From a virus: 32,688 bases of DNA. Positions within the stretch are counted from its first letter, which is position 1. Every line of letters begins with the position of its first letter. The position numbers and the translations under genes are program-made. The stretch spans positions 1 to 32,688 of the IMG/VR virus record IMGVR_UViG_3300010411_000009; one strand, written 5' to 3'. The notes under the pieces were generated by a model. The model saw only the letters and a list, made by a program, of their open reading frames with translations. It was not told the origin of the DNA and made no database searches. Shown here piece after piece: positions 12,964 through 20,824 of this stretch.

Positions 12964-13326
12964 ATGGAAACACAAGTAACGTGTAAAATATCTTATGAGA
13001 ATTTAACGGCAAAAGAGAAAAAAGAAATATGTAATGGCTGTGGTGGTAAAGGTGGGTTTGTTAGACCACCTCATAAAGCTTTTTATAAAGCATCATGTAA
13101 CCATCATGATTATGCTTATTTTGTTGGTTGTACTAAAGAAGATAAAAATAAAGCAGATAAAATGTTTTATAAATTGATGATAAAAGATTGTTCATCTTTA
13201 CCCTGGTATTCTTATATCAGATATAGACCGTGGTGTTGGTTATACTACAATGCTGTTAAAATGATTGGTAGTAAATTTTTTTATTATGGAGATGCCAAAA
13301 GGTATCCAAAAAGAGAGGTGTATTAG
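12964..13326 (+). CDS. Phospholipase A2-like protein
   Basis: A 120-residue basic protein with a phospholipase A2-type core. ICNGCGGKGGFVRPPHKAFY provides a Gly-rich loop that could bind calcium. ASCNHHDYAYFVGC (C45, H48, D49, C56) is the active-site helix with the HD dyad, and NKADKMFYKLMIKDC (D65, C76) is the second helix with the supporting Asp and a Cys. The C-terminus (LPWYSYIRYRPWCWLYYNAV) is aromatic and may touch membranes. Family enzymes hydrolyse the sn-2 acyl bond of phospholipids. Similar short phage proteins lie near lysis genes, where envelope damage or membrane passage would be useful. There is no signal peptide, so cytoplasmic release by a holin or virion delivery would be required. 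Confidence 0.72.
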   Translation: METQVTCKISYENLTAKEKKEICNGCGGKGGFVRPPHKAFYKASCNHHDYAYFVGCTKEDKNKADKMFYKLMIKDCSSLPWYSYIRYRPWCWLYYNAVKMIGSKFFYYGDAKRYPKREVY

Positions 13327-13327
13327 T

Positions 13328-13726
13328 ATGAAAAAAGTATGTATGGTTTTTATGAGTATGTTGTTTATTGGTTCACTTTTGATCAATGGATGTACTATTA
13401 GTGATGCAGATAGAATTGCTAAAAAGATTAATGCAGTACATGATACTATTAAAGTAGTAATTACTGATAATACTATTAAATCTAAAATTCCTATGGATAA
13501 GTGGGATGAGCTGGTAATTCTTGAAGGTAAATACCAAAAAGCTAAAGTAGATTATATTGCAGCAAGAAAAGCAAATAGTGCAGATAGCTGGTCTATTTTA
13601 AAAGAGATGGCATCTTATGGTAATAGTATTTTAACTATTATTGAACCTTTTCCTTTTCTTGGTAAATATGCTACTGAAGTCAAAGTAGCATCCACTACCA
13701 TAAAGGCTCTAATAGGTCTATTTTAA
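13328..13726 (+). CDS. Small lipoprotein, 132 aa
   Basis: Starts MKKVCMVFMSMLFIGSLLIN followed by GC: a basic n-region, hydrophobic core and lipobox (LLINGC), so the mature protein would be lipidated at Cys22 and held in a membrane. The rest is mostly helical (DADRIAKKINAVHDTIKVVI, then KWDELVILEGKYQKAKVDYI) with a hydrophobic C-terminal segment (TIKALIGLF). Following the DUF5675 and phospholipase-like genes it might be an outer-membrane spanin-type or superinfection-exclusion lipoprotein, but the helical repeat-like content is not typical of o-spanins. I chose the ATG at 13328 because the signal peptide begins there with an AGAGGTG SD. An upstream in-frame ATG at 13265 would bury it. A hairpin follows the stop. 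Confidence 0.65.
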   Translation: MKKVCMVFMSMLFIGSLLINGCTISDADRIAKKINAVHDTIKVVITDNTIKSKIPMDKWDELVILEGKYQKAKVDYIAARKANSADSWSILKEMASYGNSILTIIEPFPFLGKYATEVKVASTTIKALIGLF

Positions 13727-13749
13727 GCTATTTAAACAGTAACTGATAC

Positions 13750-13791
13750 AAAGGCATTAGAAAATTGTAAACATCGTTTTTTAGTGCCTTT
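13750..13791 (+). terminator. Hairpin after the lysis-position cassette
   Basis: A 15-bp stem with two G-U pairs (AAAGGCATTAGAAAA with TTTTTTAGTGCCTTT) and a 12-base loop, 24 bases after the lipoprotein stop and just before the second late promoter. No clean U run follows, so it may attenuate or mark an RNA processing site rather than terminate fully. Confidence 0.5.
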
Positions 13792-13814
13792 AAACTTCTT
13801 ATATGTATTAGTTA

Positions 13815-13842
13815 TTGACTAAATTTAATTACTTGTTATAGT
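13815..13842 (+). promoter_or_regulatory. Second sigma-70-type late promoter (portal/capsid unit)
   Basis: TTGACT, a 16-base spacer, TATAGT. The -10 is identical to that of the promoter at 2937-2965 and the -35 differs by one base. It lies in the 148-bp gap before the portal gene, about 30 bases from the ATG, giving a short leader with an AGGTAGGTAT SD. Confidence 0.75.
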
Positions 13843-13874
13843 TTATTTAATTTTATTAACAAAAAGGTAGGTAT

Positions 13875-15998
13875 ATGGCTGAGTTAGAAAACATGTCTTC
13901 AAGCGAATGGGTAAATCCTCCTTCAGTTGAAGATTTAAAAAAGAATATAGATGATGCTGATATTGATCAAGCTGAACACCTTACTAAGGTTAAACATTGG
14001 CTTGATAATCTCAATGTAGAAGGGTCAGCTAAACCAGTTAAAGTTGCGGGACGTTCTTCAGTAGCCCCGAAGCTTATTAGAAAACAAGCTGAATGGCGCT
14101 ATTCATCTTTGTCTGAACCTTTCCTTAGTTCACCTGATATTTTTAACGTTTTACCGAGAACTGCTGGTGACAGAAAAAGAGCACAGCAAAATGCACTTCT
14201 TTTAAACTACCAATTTAATAATGTTATTGACCGTGTTAATTTTATTGACTCATATGTAAGAGATGATGTTGATATTGGAACAGTCATTGTTAAAGTTGGT
14301 TGGTATTCAGAAACAGAAATTGTAGAAGAAGAAGTACCCATATTTGAATTTCAGCCTGTAGTTAATGAAGAACTGCTTAAGCAGTATTTAGCTTGGCTTG
14401 AAATGAGAGAAACTAATAAAGACCTATATGCAGAAGTATACAATCCAGGTATAGATCAAGCATTAGATATCTTAGTAGAAACAAAAGAACTTGTTATTCC
14501 CAGGCAAGTAGGTTCTGAACTGGTTGAAACTTTAAAAGAAATTAGAAATGAACCTACGGTAGAAACCTGCTTGCCAGAGAATATCATTATTGATCCTTCT
14601 TGTAATGGTGATTTAAATAAAGCTGAGTTTATTGGTGAAAGATTTAAATCAAGTTTATCTGCTCTTAGAAAAGATGGTAGATACTATAATTTAGATAATC
14701 TTGATACCTCATCAGCAGATCCATTAACTGATCCAGACCATGAAGAAGGTCCAGACAACAATACTTTCAATTTTGATGATGAAGCAAGAAAACAATTTAT
14801 AGTACATTCATATTGGGGTAATTGGGATATTAGTGGTAAAGGTGTTGCAGAACCTATCTGTGCTTTTTGGGTTGGTAATACTATGATACGTCTTGAAAGA
14901 AACCCTTTTCCATTTAAGAGACCTCCTTTTGTTAAGGTAGTTTATATGCCTGTAAGAAAATCTTCTTGGGGTCAACCAGATGGTGAACTACTTGAAGATG
15001 GGCAAAAGGTTATAGGAGCAGTTACAAGAGGTATTATTGATCTTCTTGCTAAGTCAGCTAATAGTCAAACTGCTTTTAAAGAAGGTGCTATTGATCCTAC
15101 TAATATGCGTAAATTTAAAAGAGGTGAAGACTATAAAGTTACTGGTTCTGAATCACCTCAGAATTCAATTTATATGCATAAGTATCCTGAAATACCCAAC
15201 TCAGCTTATAGTCTTATTGCTTTAGAACAGAATGAAGCAGAATCTCTTACAGGAGTAAAAGCTTACTCTTCAGGTATTTCAGGCGAAGCTCTTGGATCAA
15301 GTGTACGTAATGGCAGATCAGCATTAGATGCTGCAAGTAAAAGAGAACTTGGTATCTTACGTAGATTGGCTCATGGAGTAGTTCAAATAGGTCGTATGAT
15401 TATTGCTATGAATGCTGAATTCCTTTCAGAGGAAGAAGTAATTCGAGTAACTAATAAACAATTTATTCCTATTAGAAGAGATGACTTACAAGGTTCTTTT
15501 GATTTAGAACTCACTATTTCTACAGCAGAAGAAGATGATAAGAAAGCAGAAGAACTTGCTTTTATGTTACAAGCTTCTGGTAGTACAATGGATGCTGGCT
15601 TAAAGCAAATGATTTTATCTGATATTGCTCGATTAAGAAAGATGCCAGCTATTGCAGATAAGATTGAGGCATATAAACCTGAACCTGATCCAATACAGCA
15701 GATGCAAATGCAATTACAGCTTGAGTTATTAAGAGCACAGGTTGCTAAAGAACAAGCATTGGCTACTAAACATGCTTCTGAGGCAGAGCTTAATGGTGTA
15801 CAGGGTGTACAAGCAGCTACACAGGCAAGATTTAATGAAGCTAAAGCAAATACAGAACAAGCTAAAGCAAGAAGTCTTGGTAGTGATGCAGATATTAAAG
15901 ATCTTAATTTTGTTGAACAGAGTGAAGGTGTAAATCAAGCAAGAGCAGTTGAACAGATTAAAGCTAAACAAAATAATAAACCAACTCAGGAGAAGTAA
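13875..15998 (+). CDS. Portal protein, N4 gp59-like
   Basis: 707 residues, the size of podovirus portals of the N4 class (N4 gp59 is about 760). It forms the dodecameric ring through which DNA is packaged and ejected. Visible marks: an early RKQAEWRYSSLSEPFLSSPD segment, ending in PDIFNVLPRT, then a central PFPFKRPPFVKVVYMPV stretch, the GVKAYSSGISGEALGSSVRN turn, and a long C-terminal helical barrel rich in Gln, Ala and Lys (QQMQMQLQLELLRAQVAKEQ and onwards to the end). Its place between lysis genes and scaffold and capsid genes, and the second promoter just upstream, fit an N4-type head module. The C-terminal crown is low complexity but heptad-like. The next gene's SD lies inside its last codons. 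Confidence 0.88.
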   Translation: MAELENMSSSEWVNPPSVEDLKKNIDDADIDQAEHLTKVKHWLDNLNVEGSAKPVKVAGRSSVAPKLIRKQAEWRYSSLSEPFLSSPDIFNVLPRTAGDRKRAQQNALLLNYQFNNVIDRVNFIDSYVRDDVDIGTVIVKVGWYSETEIVEEEVPIFEFQPVVNEELLKQYLAWLEMRETNKDLYAEVYNPGIDQALDILVETKELVIPRQVGSELVETLKEIRNEPTVETCLPENIIIDPSCNGDLNKAEFIGERFKSSLSALRKDGRYYNLDNLDTSSADPLTDPDHEEGPDNNTFNFDDEARKQFIVHSYWGNWDISGKGVAEPICAFWVGNTMIRLERNPFPFKRPPFVKVVYMPVRKSSWGQPDGELLEDGQKVIGAVTRGIIDLLAKSANSQTAFKEGAIDPTNMRKFKRGEDYKVTGSESPQNSIYMHKYPEIPNSAYSLIALEQNEAESLTGVKAYSSGISGEALGSSVRNGRSALDAASKRELGILRRLAHGVVQIGRMIIAMNAEFLSEEEVIRVTNKQFIPIRRDDLQGSFDLELTISTAEEDDKKAEELAFMLQASGSTMDAGLKQMILSDIARLRKMPAIADKIEAYKPEPDPIQQMQMQLQLELLRAQVAKEQALATKHASEAELNGVQGVQAATQARFNEAKANTEQAKARSLGSDADIKDLNFVEQSEGVNQARAVEQIKAKQNNKPTQEK

Positions 15999-15999
15999 A

Positions 16000-16206
16000 A
16001 TAAAAATTTATTTTGGTACAAAAATTATTGAAGCAGAACCTTGTAAAGCATGGAAACAGTTTGGTAACCACTGTATTAATACAGAAGGGTATAAAATAAA
16101 GTATCCTGATGGTTATATTTCATGGAGCCCTAAAACTGTTTTTGAAGCTTGTTGTAAATCTAATGATAACTGGTCTACTTGTATTGAAGATAGAGATTTT
16201 TTCTAA
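16000..16206 (+). CDS. Small 'DGYxSWSPK' phage protein, possible AUA start
   Basis: A 68-residue protein of a widespread small phage family recognised by EAEPCKAWKQFGNH near the start, then EGYKIKYPDGYISWSPKTVF. Relatives as I recall them begin right before '(K)I.FGTK.I.AEP'. Here that point has no ATG, GTG or TTG. The codon is ATA at 16000, exactly 7 bases after a GGAG SD that overlaps the portal stop. The only usual start in frame is a TTG at 15949, inside the portal gene, without an SD and adding 17 residues the family lacks. I therefore mark ATA as the likely start. The role of the family is unknown. It is co-transcribed between portal and the next head gene. Confidence 0.6.
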   Translation: MKIYFGTKIIEAEPCKAWKQFGNHCINTEGYKIKYPDGYISWSPKTVFEACCKSNDNWSTCIEDRDFF

Positions 16207-16234
16207 TAGCTATACTATTAAAGGAGAAGAAGTA

Positions 16235-16564
16235 ATGAATGAAGCACAGAAAATTGAAATTTCAATGGAAGGTTTGAAAAGAAAAATTAGTACAATGAAA
16301 AATCTTCAACGTCTTTCAGAGAATGAAGATTTTAAAGAGCTTATCCTTGAAGAGTTTTGTAAAAGACGAGCTTTGGCTATGGTAGATATGGCAGTAGCTC
16401 CAGGCTTTTTAGATGAAACAAATAAAGAGTATATTAAGAATCAGCTTATTGCTGTAGGTAGTTTAAATACTTATATGCATAATGTACTTAAAGAAGGCGA
16501 AATGGCTATTGAAGCATTGGCAGAATCTGAAGCAGAACATAATATGGCTCTCAGGGAGGAATAA
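16235..16564 (+). CDS. Hypothetical head-module protein, 109 aa
   Basis: An all-helical acidic protein: MNEAQKIEISMEGLKRKIST, then KNLQRLSENEDFKELILEEF, CKRRALAMVDMAV and a C-terminal AIEALAESEAEHNMALREE. It has a strong SD (AAGGAGAAG) 6 bases before the ATG. Small helical proteins of this kind occur between portal and scaffold in N4-type phages (the gp58 slot). They often carry the 'LxxLxxNxDFKxLIxxxY' pattern seen here at residues 25-40, but no function is established. The upstream frame to 16109 is open but overlaps the preceding gene and lacks an SD, so I reject the longer start. It is followed after three bases by the scaffold-like gene. Confidence 0.65.
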   Translation: MNEAQKIEISMEGLKRKISTMKNLQRLSENEDFKELILEEFCKRRALAMVDMAVAPGFLDETNKEYIKNQLIAVGSLNTYMHNVLKEGEMAIEALAESEAEHNMALREE

Positions 16565-16567
16565 TAT

Positions 16568-17776
16568 ATGCCTGAAGAATTAAGTCCATTAGAAATGTCA
16601 GATGAAAAATTTGATGAGATTAATCTTGAAGACATTGAACCAAAAGTAGAAGAGGAAGAGACTGTTAATGAAACTTCGTCAACAGAAAGTGAAGGTAGTG
16701 ATAAAGAGGCCGTACAAGGCGAAGAGGCACTTGAAGTTGACAAGGAAACAGAGGATAGAGAAGAGGGAGTGGAGGTCGATTCAGTTGATAGCACTGATAC
16801 CTCTGCTACCGAAGATGATGGATCAACAGAAATTGAAGAAGTATCTTCAGAGGAAGACGAAGCAATTGAAGAAACCGATGAGAGTTCCGACATCTCTGAG
16901 ACCAAATCTACTGATACAGGAGAATCTACCGATGAGCAGGTGGTAGACTACAAAGCTGAATACGAAAAGCTTATGATGCCATTTAAAGCTAATGGTACTG
17001 AGATGCAAGCAAAGAGTGTCGAAGATGCTGTACAGCTAATGCAGATGGGTGCAGGGTATCATAAGAAGATGGCAGCATTAAAACCTGCTATACGCCAGAT
17101 GAAGTTACTTGAAAAGAATAATTTACTTGATGATGATAAGCTTAATTACCTTATTGATTTGAGTAATAAAAATCCAGAGGCTATTCAGAAGCTGTTGAAA
17201 GACAGCAATATTGACCCTCTGGATATAGATGTAAATGCAGAAACAGCTTACAAACCAACTGAGAGGAAAATTACCGATACAGAAATCGCAATTGATGAGG
17301 TTATTAATGATATCCGTGATACCCCAACTTTCAAGCGAACTCTCAATGTCGTTTCCGATCTATGGGATGAATCAAGTCAAAATGCCATTGCCTCTGAACC
17401 TCAAATCATTAAAACGATCAATGGGCATATGCAAGATGGTACTTACGATGCAGTCATCAAAAGAGTTGATTATGAACGCAGCCTTGGTCGATTACAAGGC
17501 ATTTCAGACATTCAGGCATACATGACTATGGGTAATGTAATGGCAGACGAAGGAGCGCTTTATAGAAGCGGTACAACTAAACCTGTTAAGCAACCAATTA
17601 GTGTGCCTCCAATTAAGAAGCAAGTTTCTAAAAAAGACATTGAAAGGCAAAAAAGAAAAATTGCAGCAAGTCCCACTAAAACAGCTAAGACCCCTGCTAC
17701 AACTTTTAAAAGCCCACTTGAAATGACTGAAGAAGAATTTGCTAAAATTGATATTAACAAATTTAAAGATATATAA
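16568..17776 (+). CDS. Scaffold-like capsid assembly protein
   Basis: 402 residues between portal and capsid, at the N4 gp57 position. The first 125 residues are extremely acidic and Ser/Thr/Glu-rich (disordered). Then comes a conserved-looking block DYKAEYEKLMMPFKANGTEM, followed by VEDAVQLMQMGAGYHKKMAA and KLNYLIDLSNKNPEAIQKLL, helical, and a basic C-terminal tail (KKQVSKKDIERQKRKIAASP). Acidic N-terminus, helical middle and basic C-terminal end are typical of scaffolding proteins, whose basic end binds capsid protein. A short motif appears at both ends: SPLEMSDEKFDEI (from residue 6) and SPLEMTEEEFAKI (from residue 382). The 5' half uses less AT-rich codons than its neighbours. SD is GGGAGGAATAATAT. 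Confidence 0.72.
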   Translation: MPEELSPLEMSDEKFDEINLEDIEPKVEEEETVNETSSTESEGSDKEAVQGEEALEVDKETEDREEGVEVDSVDSTDTSATEDDGSTEIEEVSSEEDEAIEETDESSDISETKSTDTGESTDEQVVDYKAEYEKLMMPFKANGTEMQAKSVEDAVQLMQMGAGYHKKMAALKPAIRQMKLLEKNNLLDDDKLNYLIDLSNKNPEAIQKLLKDSNIDPLDIDVNAETAYKPTERKITDTEIAIDEVINDIRDTPTFKRTLNVVSDLWDESSQNAIASEPQIIKTINGHMQDGTYDAVIKRVDYERSLGRLQGISDIQAYMTMGNVMADEGALYRSGTTKPVKQPISVPPIKKQVSKKDIERQKRKIAASPTKTAKTPATTFKSPLEMTEEEFAKIDINKFKDI

Positions 17777-17788
17777 GGTAACAATATA

Positions 17789-19099
17789 ATGACTGCTATT
17801 TATGGTGCTACAGACGGTTCAACTTCTTCTATTGGTGAACAGTTTCGTACTGATTACTATTATGCTAAATCTCTAAAAGAGATGCAGAAAGAAAAATATT
17901 TCACTCAGCTTGCTGATACTAAAAATCAGCCTAAAAACATGGGTAAAACCATGAAGATGTATAATATCATTCCTTTGTTGGATGAACGAAATACCAATGA
18001 CCAGGGTATTGATGCTGCTGGTGTTATTCTAACATCTACTAAGTGGTACATTTTTGAAAATGGTGCTGCTGTTATTAATACTTCTGGTTATTCTACCGAA
18101 GCTTTGGCTCTTGCTGCTGTAACAGATTCTGATACACAGACTGTAACTCAAGGTTATGGTAATTTGTATGGTGGTAGTAAAGATATTGGTACTGTTCAAG
18201 GTAAGCTACCTGCACTTTCTGAAAATGGAGGTACAGTTAATGGTGTTGGTTTTACCCGTCTACCTATTGAAGGTTCTCTTGAAAAGTTTGGTTTTTTTCA
18301 GTCTTATACTAAAGAATCTGAAGACTTTGATACTGATCCCAATCTTGTAGCTGATAAGACCAGAGAGATGATTTTTGGTGCTCATGAGCTTACTGAGGCT
18401 ATGCTTCAGATTGATCTTATTAATCATGCTGGTGTAGAGTTTTTTCCTGGTGCTGCTACAGTAGATACTATTGAAGAACTTACTGGTGAAACTGGTACTG
18501 ATGTTGCTACTGTTATCGCATATGATGATCTTGTAAAAATGGATATTGAGCTTACCAATAATAGATGTCCTAAAAAGACAAAAATTATTACAGGTCATAG
18601 AAACACTGATACTATGGTAGTACCTGCTGCTCGTATTATGTATATTGGTTCTGAAATGTTACCTACTATGCTACGTATGAAAGATTATCATGATGAGAAA
18701 GCTTTCATTCCTGTAGCACATTATGCTGCTGCTGGTTCGCCTATCAATGGTGAAGTTGGTACAATAGCTGGTTTTAGAGTTGTTGTTGTACCTGAGATGT
18801 TTCATCACGCAGGTGCTGGTGCTTCTGTAACTTCTAATGCTGGTTATAGAGAAACCAATGATAAGTATGATGCATATCCTATGGTAGTTGTAGGTGATGA
18901 ATCTTTCTCTACAATTGGTTTTCAGTCTAATGGTAAGACTGTAAAATTTAAAATTAAACATTGTAAACCTGAATCTCCTGAATCTTATGCAATGGATAAA
19001 TATGGTGAAACTGGTTTTATGTCTATTAAATTTTACTATGGTTTCTTGCCTGAGAGGACTGAAAGATTAGCAGTTGCATGGTCTGTAGCTGAAATTTAA
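17789..19099 (+). CDS. Major capsid protein, N4 gp56 family
   Basis: 436 residues, HK97-fold capsid protein of the N4-gp56 type. Family marks include the early EKYFTQLADTKNQPKNMGKT segment (an E-loop-like region) followed by MKMYNIIPLLDERNTNDQGI, then TREMIFGAHELTEAMLQIDL and NRCPKKTKIITGHRNTDTMV. A late FRVVVVPEMFHHAGAGASVT and YGFLPERTERLAVAWSVAE close the protein. It has the expected position after the scaffold gene. Composition is Gly/Ala/Thr-rich and codon use is the AT-ending kind expected of a highly expressed gene in this genome. SD AAGGTAAC lies 7 bases before the ATG. A strong terminator directly behind it would set the amount of message for the following virion genes. Confidence 0.9.
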   Translation: MTAIYGATDGSTSSIGEQFRTDYYYAKSLKEMQKEKYFTQLADTKNQPKNMGKTMKMYNIIPLLDERNTNDQGIDAAGVILTSTKWYIFENGAAVINTSGYSTEALALAAVTDSDTQTVTQGYGNLYGGSKDIGTVQGKLPALSENGGTVNGVGFTRLPIEGSLEKFGFFQSYTKESEDFDTDPNLVADKTREMIFGAHELTEAMLQIDLINHAGVEFFPGAATVDTIEELTGETGTDVATVIAYDDLVKMDIELTNNRCPKKTKIITGHRNTDTMVVPAARIMYIGSEMLPTMLRMKDYHDEKAFIPVAHYAAAGSPINGEVGTIAGFRVVVVPEMFHHAGAGASVTSNAGYRETNDKYDAYPMVVVGDESFSTIGFQSNGKTVKFKIKHCKPESPESYAMDKYGETGFMSIKFYYGFLPERTERLAVAWSVAEI

Positions 19100-19105
19100 T
19101 TTACC

Positions 19106-19147
19106 GGCTACTCATCTATTTATTGGGTGAGTAGCCTTTATATTTTT
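19106..19147 (+). terminator. Rho-independent terminator after the capsid gene
   Basis: A 9-bp perfect stem GGCTACTCA/TGAGTAGCC that can extend by two pairs (one U-G) around a loop of about 9 bases, followed by TTTATATTTTT. It lies 7 bases after the capsid stop. Partial read-through is likely, because the remaining virion genes have no obvious promoter of their own. Confidence 0.88.
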
Positions 19148-19164
19148 ACTTGGAGAAGATTACA

Positions 19165-19686
19165 TTGAATGAATTAGATGCATTGCTCACACTTAAAGAA
19201 GAAGCAGATAAACTTGGTATTAAATATCATACTAATATTGGTTTTGATAAACTTAAAGAAAAGGTAGATAACATGAATCAGACTGTAACTGAAGAAGCAA
19301 AACCTATTAAAAAAACAAAAGGTCAGATTAAAGCAGAACAGATTAAAGCAGCTAAACGCCTACATCATATCAGAGTTACTTGTATGAGTGATACTCGTAA
19401 AGGGTGGAAAGGTGATTGGTTTACTGTAATGAATAGTACTTTTGGTACCATTAAAAAATATGTACCATTTAACCTTATAACACATGTTGAATCATGTATT
19501 CTCAAACAACTTAAACGAAAGAAAAAGCAAGAGTTTTATGAAGTTCCTGGTAAATTTGGAACTACTGATAAAAGAGCACGTATGGTTCCTATGTTTGCTA
19601 TTGAAGAACTTGATGATTTGTCTGTTGAAGAGCTTAAAGAACTCGCTACACAGCAAGCCGTAAATCGTAGCATTACTAAGGAATAA
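19165..19686 (+). CDS. Virion protein after capsid with HeH-like N-terminus (N4 gp55-like position)
   Basis: 173 residues. The N-terminal ELDALLTLKEEADKLGIKYH, then TNIGFDKLKEKVD, is a helix-extended-helix (HeH/LEM-like) motif of the kind found in small phage proteins that bind DNA or partners. A Lys-rich linker follows, then a domain with HHIRVTCMSDTRKGWKGDWF, FGTIKKYVPFNLITHVESCI and a basic KQLKRKKKQEFYEVPG. That second part resembles the N4 gp55 class of small proteins next to the capsid gene. I chose the TTG at 19165: the SD GGAG at 19152-19155 lies 9 bases before it, whereas the upstream TTG at 19150 would place the SD within the gene. A later ATG (residue 37) would remove the HeH motif. 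Confidence 0.62.
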   Translation: MNELDALLTLKEEADKLGIKYHTNIGFDKLKEKVDNMNQTVTEEAKPIKKTKGQIKAEQIKAAKRLHHIRVTCMSDTRKGWKGDWFTVMNSTFGTIKKYVPFNLITHVESCILKQLKRKKKQEFYEVPGKFGTTDKRARMVPMFAIEELDDLSVEELKELATQQAVNRSITKE

Positions 19687-19689
19687 TTT

Positions 19690-20733
19690 ATGTCTACTTC
19701 AATTGATACTATACTTCTTGAAGATGGTGCATCTTTAGACGCCCCTGACGTATCCAGATTAACCGATACAACTGTAGGTGGTACTGGTGTATTCGATGTA
19801 CTCATGACAGCCGTTAAATCGCATCTACAAGAAGAGTATGATGCTGATAGAATCTCTGGTAGTGAATATTCTCAAGTATGGCTTGGTGCTATGCAAGGTG
19901 CTATGAATACTGCACTTCAGTTTCTTTTAAATAGTCAGCAAGAAGAAAAAATCCAAGCAGAAATAGCATATACTCGTCAGAAAACTGTTACTGAACTTGC
20001 ACAGACAGATGATGATATTCCTGTAGGTCTTGGTTTTAATGGTGATTACAATGTAGAAGGTCTTGTTGCTCTTCAGAAAGATAAACTTGAATTAGAAAGT
20101 ACTTTAGTTGATGTTCAAGTACAACAAGCTGAAACACAAAAAGCTTTGGTTGGTCAGCAGATTATTTCTGAATTAGCTCAAACAAGTGATAATTTTGAAA
20201 ATGCTGCTGTAGCAGGGTACGGTTATAATTCATCTACTACTCTTGCTGGTATGTTAAAAGTAGCAAAAGAAAAAGCTGCTGCTGAATTAGCGTTTACTGA
20301 ACAGAAAACTGTTACAGAGCTTGGTAATACAAGTGATACTAAACCAAGTGATCTTGGAGAGATGACAGGTACTACAGCTATTACTGGTCTTGTTGCTTCA
20401 CAGATAGAAAAGACTGATGCAGAAGTTACTCTCTTAGCACAGAAAGCTAATACAGAATTAGCTCAAACATCAGATACAGTTAAAATGGGTACTCCATATT
20501 TAAATGATGTTGTCTCTGTAAATGGTGTAATTAGTAAACAGAAAAACTTATATAATGCGCAGACTGATGGTTTTGTAAGAGATGCAGAGCAAAAGGTATT
20601 AAAAATTGTAGCAGATACTTGGTCAGTTATGGCTACTCAAAGTGCAGCTACTGCCAATTCGACTAATGGTTTAGATGATGATTCTTTAGGTGCTATAGTT
20701 ACTAAAGCAAAGAATGGTATTGGTGTTTCATAA
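19690..20733 (+). CDS. Repeat-containing virion protein (N4 gp54-like position)
   Basis: 347 residues, acidic, Ala/Thr/Gln-rich. After a head with SIDTILLEDGASLDAPDVSR, a helical segment (MTAVKSHLQEEYDADRISGS) follows. Then four imperfect repeats built on [QK]-x-x-x-x-E-L-[AG]-[QN]-T-[SD]-D, centred at E102, E161, E210 and E256, are each followed by a Gly-rich turn and a helix such as VEGLVALQKDKLELES or ITGLVASQIEKTDAEV. The geometry suggests an elongated helical protein. The position matches the N4 structural proteins gp54 and gp53 between capsid and vRNAP. The start has SD AAGGAATAATTT. A 91-bp gap with no clear promoter follows. Confidence 0.62.
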   Translation: MSTSIDTILLEDGASLDAPDVSRLTDTTVGGTGVFDVLMTAVKSHLQEEYDADRISGSEYSQVWLGAMQGAMNTALQFLLNSQQEEKIQAEIAYTRQKTVTELAQTDDDIPVGLGFNGDYNVEGLVALQKDKLELESTLVDVQVQQAETQKALVGQQIISELAQTSDNFENAAVAGYGYNSSTTLAGMLKVAKEKAAAELAFTEQKTVTELGNTSDTKPSDLGEMTGTTAITGLVASQIEKTDAEVTLLAQKANTELAQTSDTVKMGTPYLNDVVSVNGVISKQKNLYNAQTDGFVRDAEQKVLKIVADTWSVMATQSAATANSTNGLDDDSLGAIVTKAKNGIGVS

Positions 20734-20824
20734 TAATATACTTGTATAACGTTTAAAGGTATCAAATAATACGGTATAACTAAACTTAATATACCTATAT
20801 CAGTATATAAATTAAAGGCATTAA

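Noticed and set aside
13265-13327. Longer start for the lipoprotein gene
   Set aside because: It overlaps the phospholipase-like gene and would put 21 polar residues before a clear lipoprotein signal peptide; the ATG at 13328 has its own SD.
16471-16905. Minus-strand Ser-rich 144-codon frame
   Set aside because: It is the antisense shadow of the acidic Glu/Ser-coding 5' part of the scaffold-like gene; repetitive Ser/Val content is an artefact of that.
20734-20824. Promoter in the gap before the 780-aa gene
   Set aside because: TATAAC-like boxes exist, but no -35 resembling TTGACA at a suitable distance; the AGGTAT/ATACCT inverted repeat has a 28-base loop and is unconvincing.
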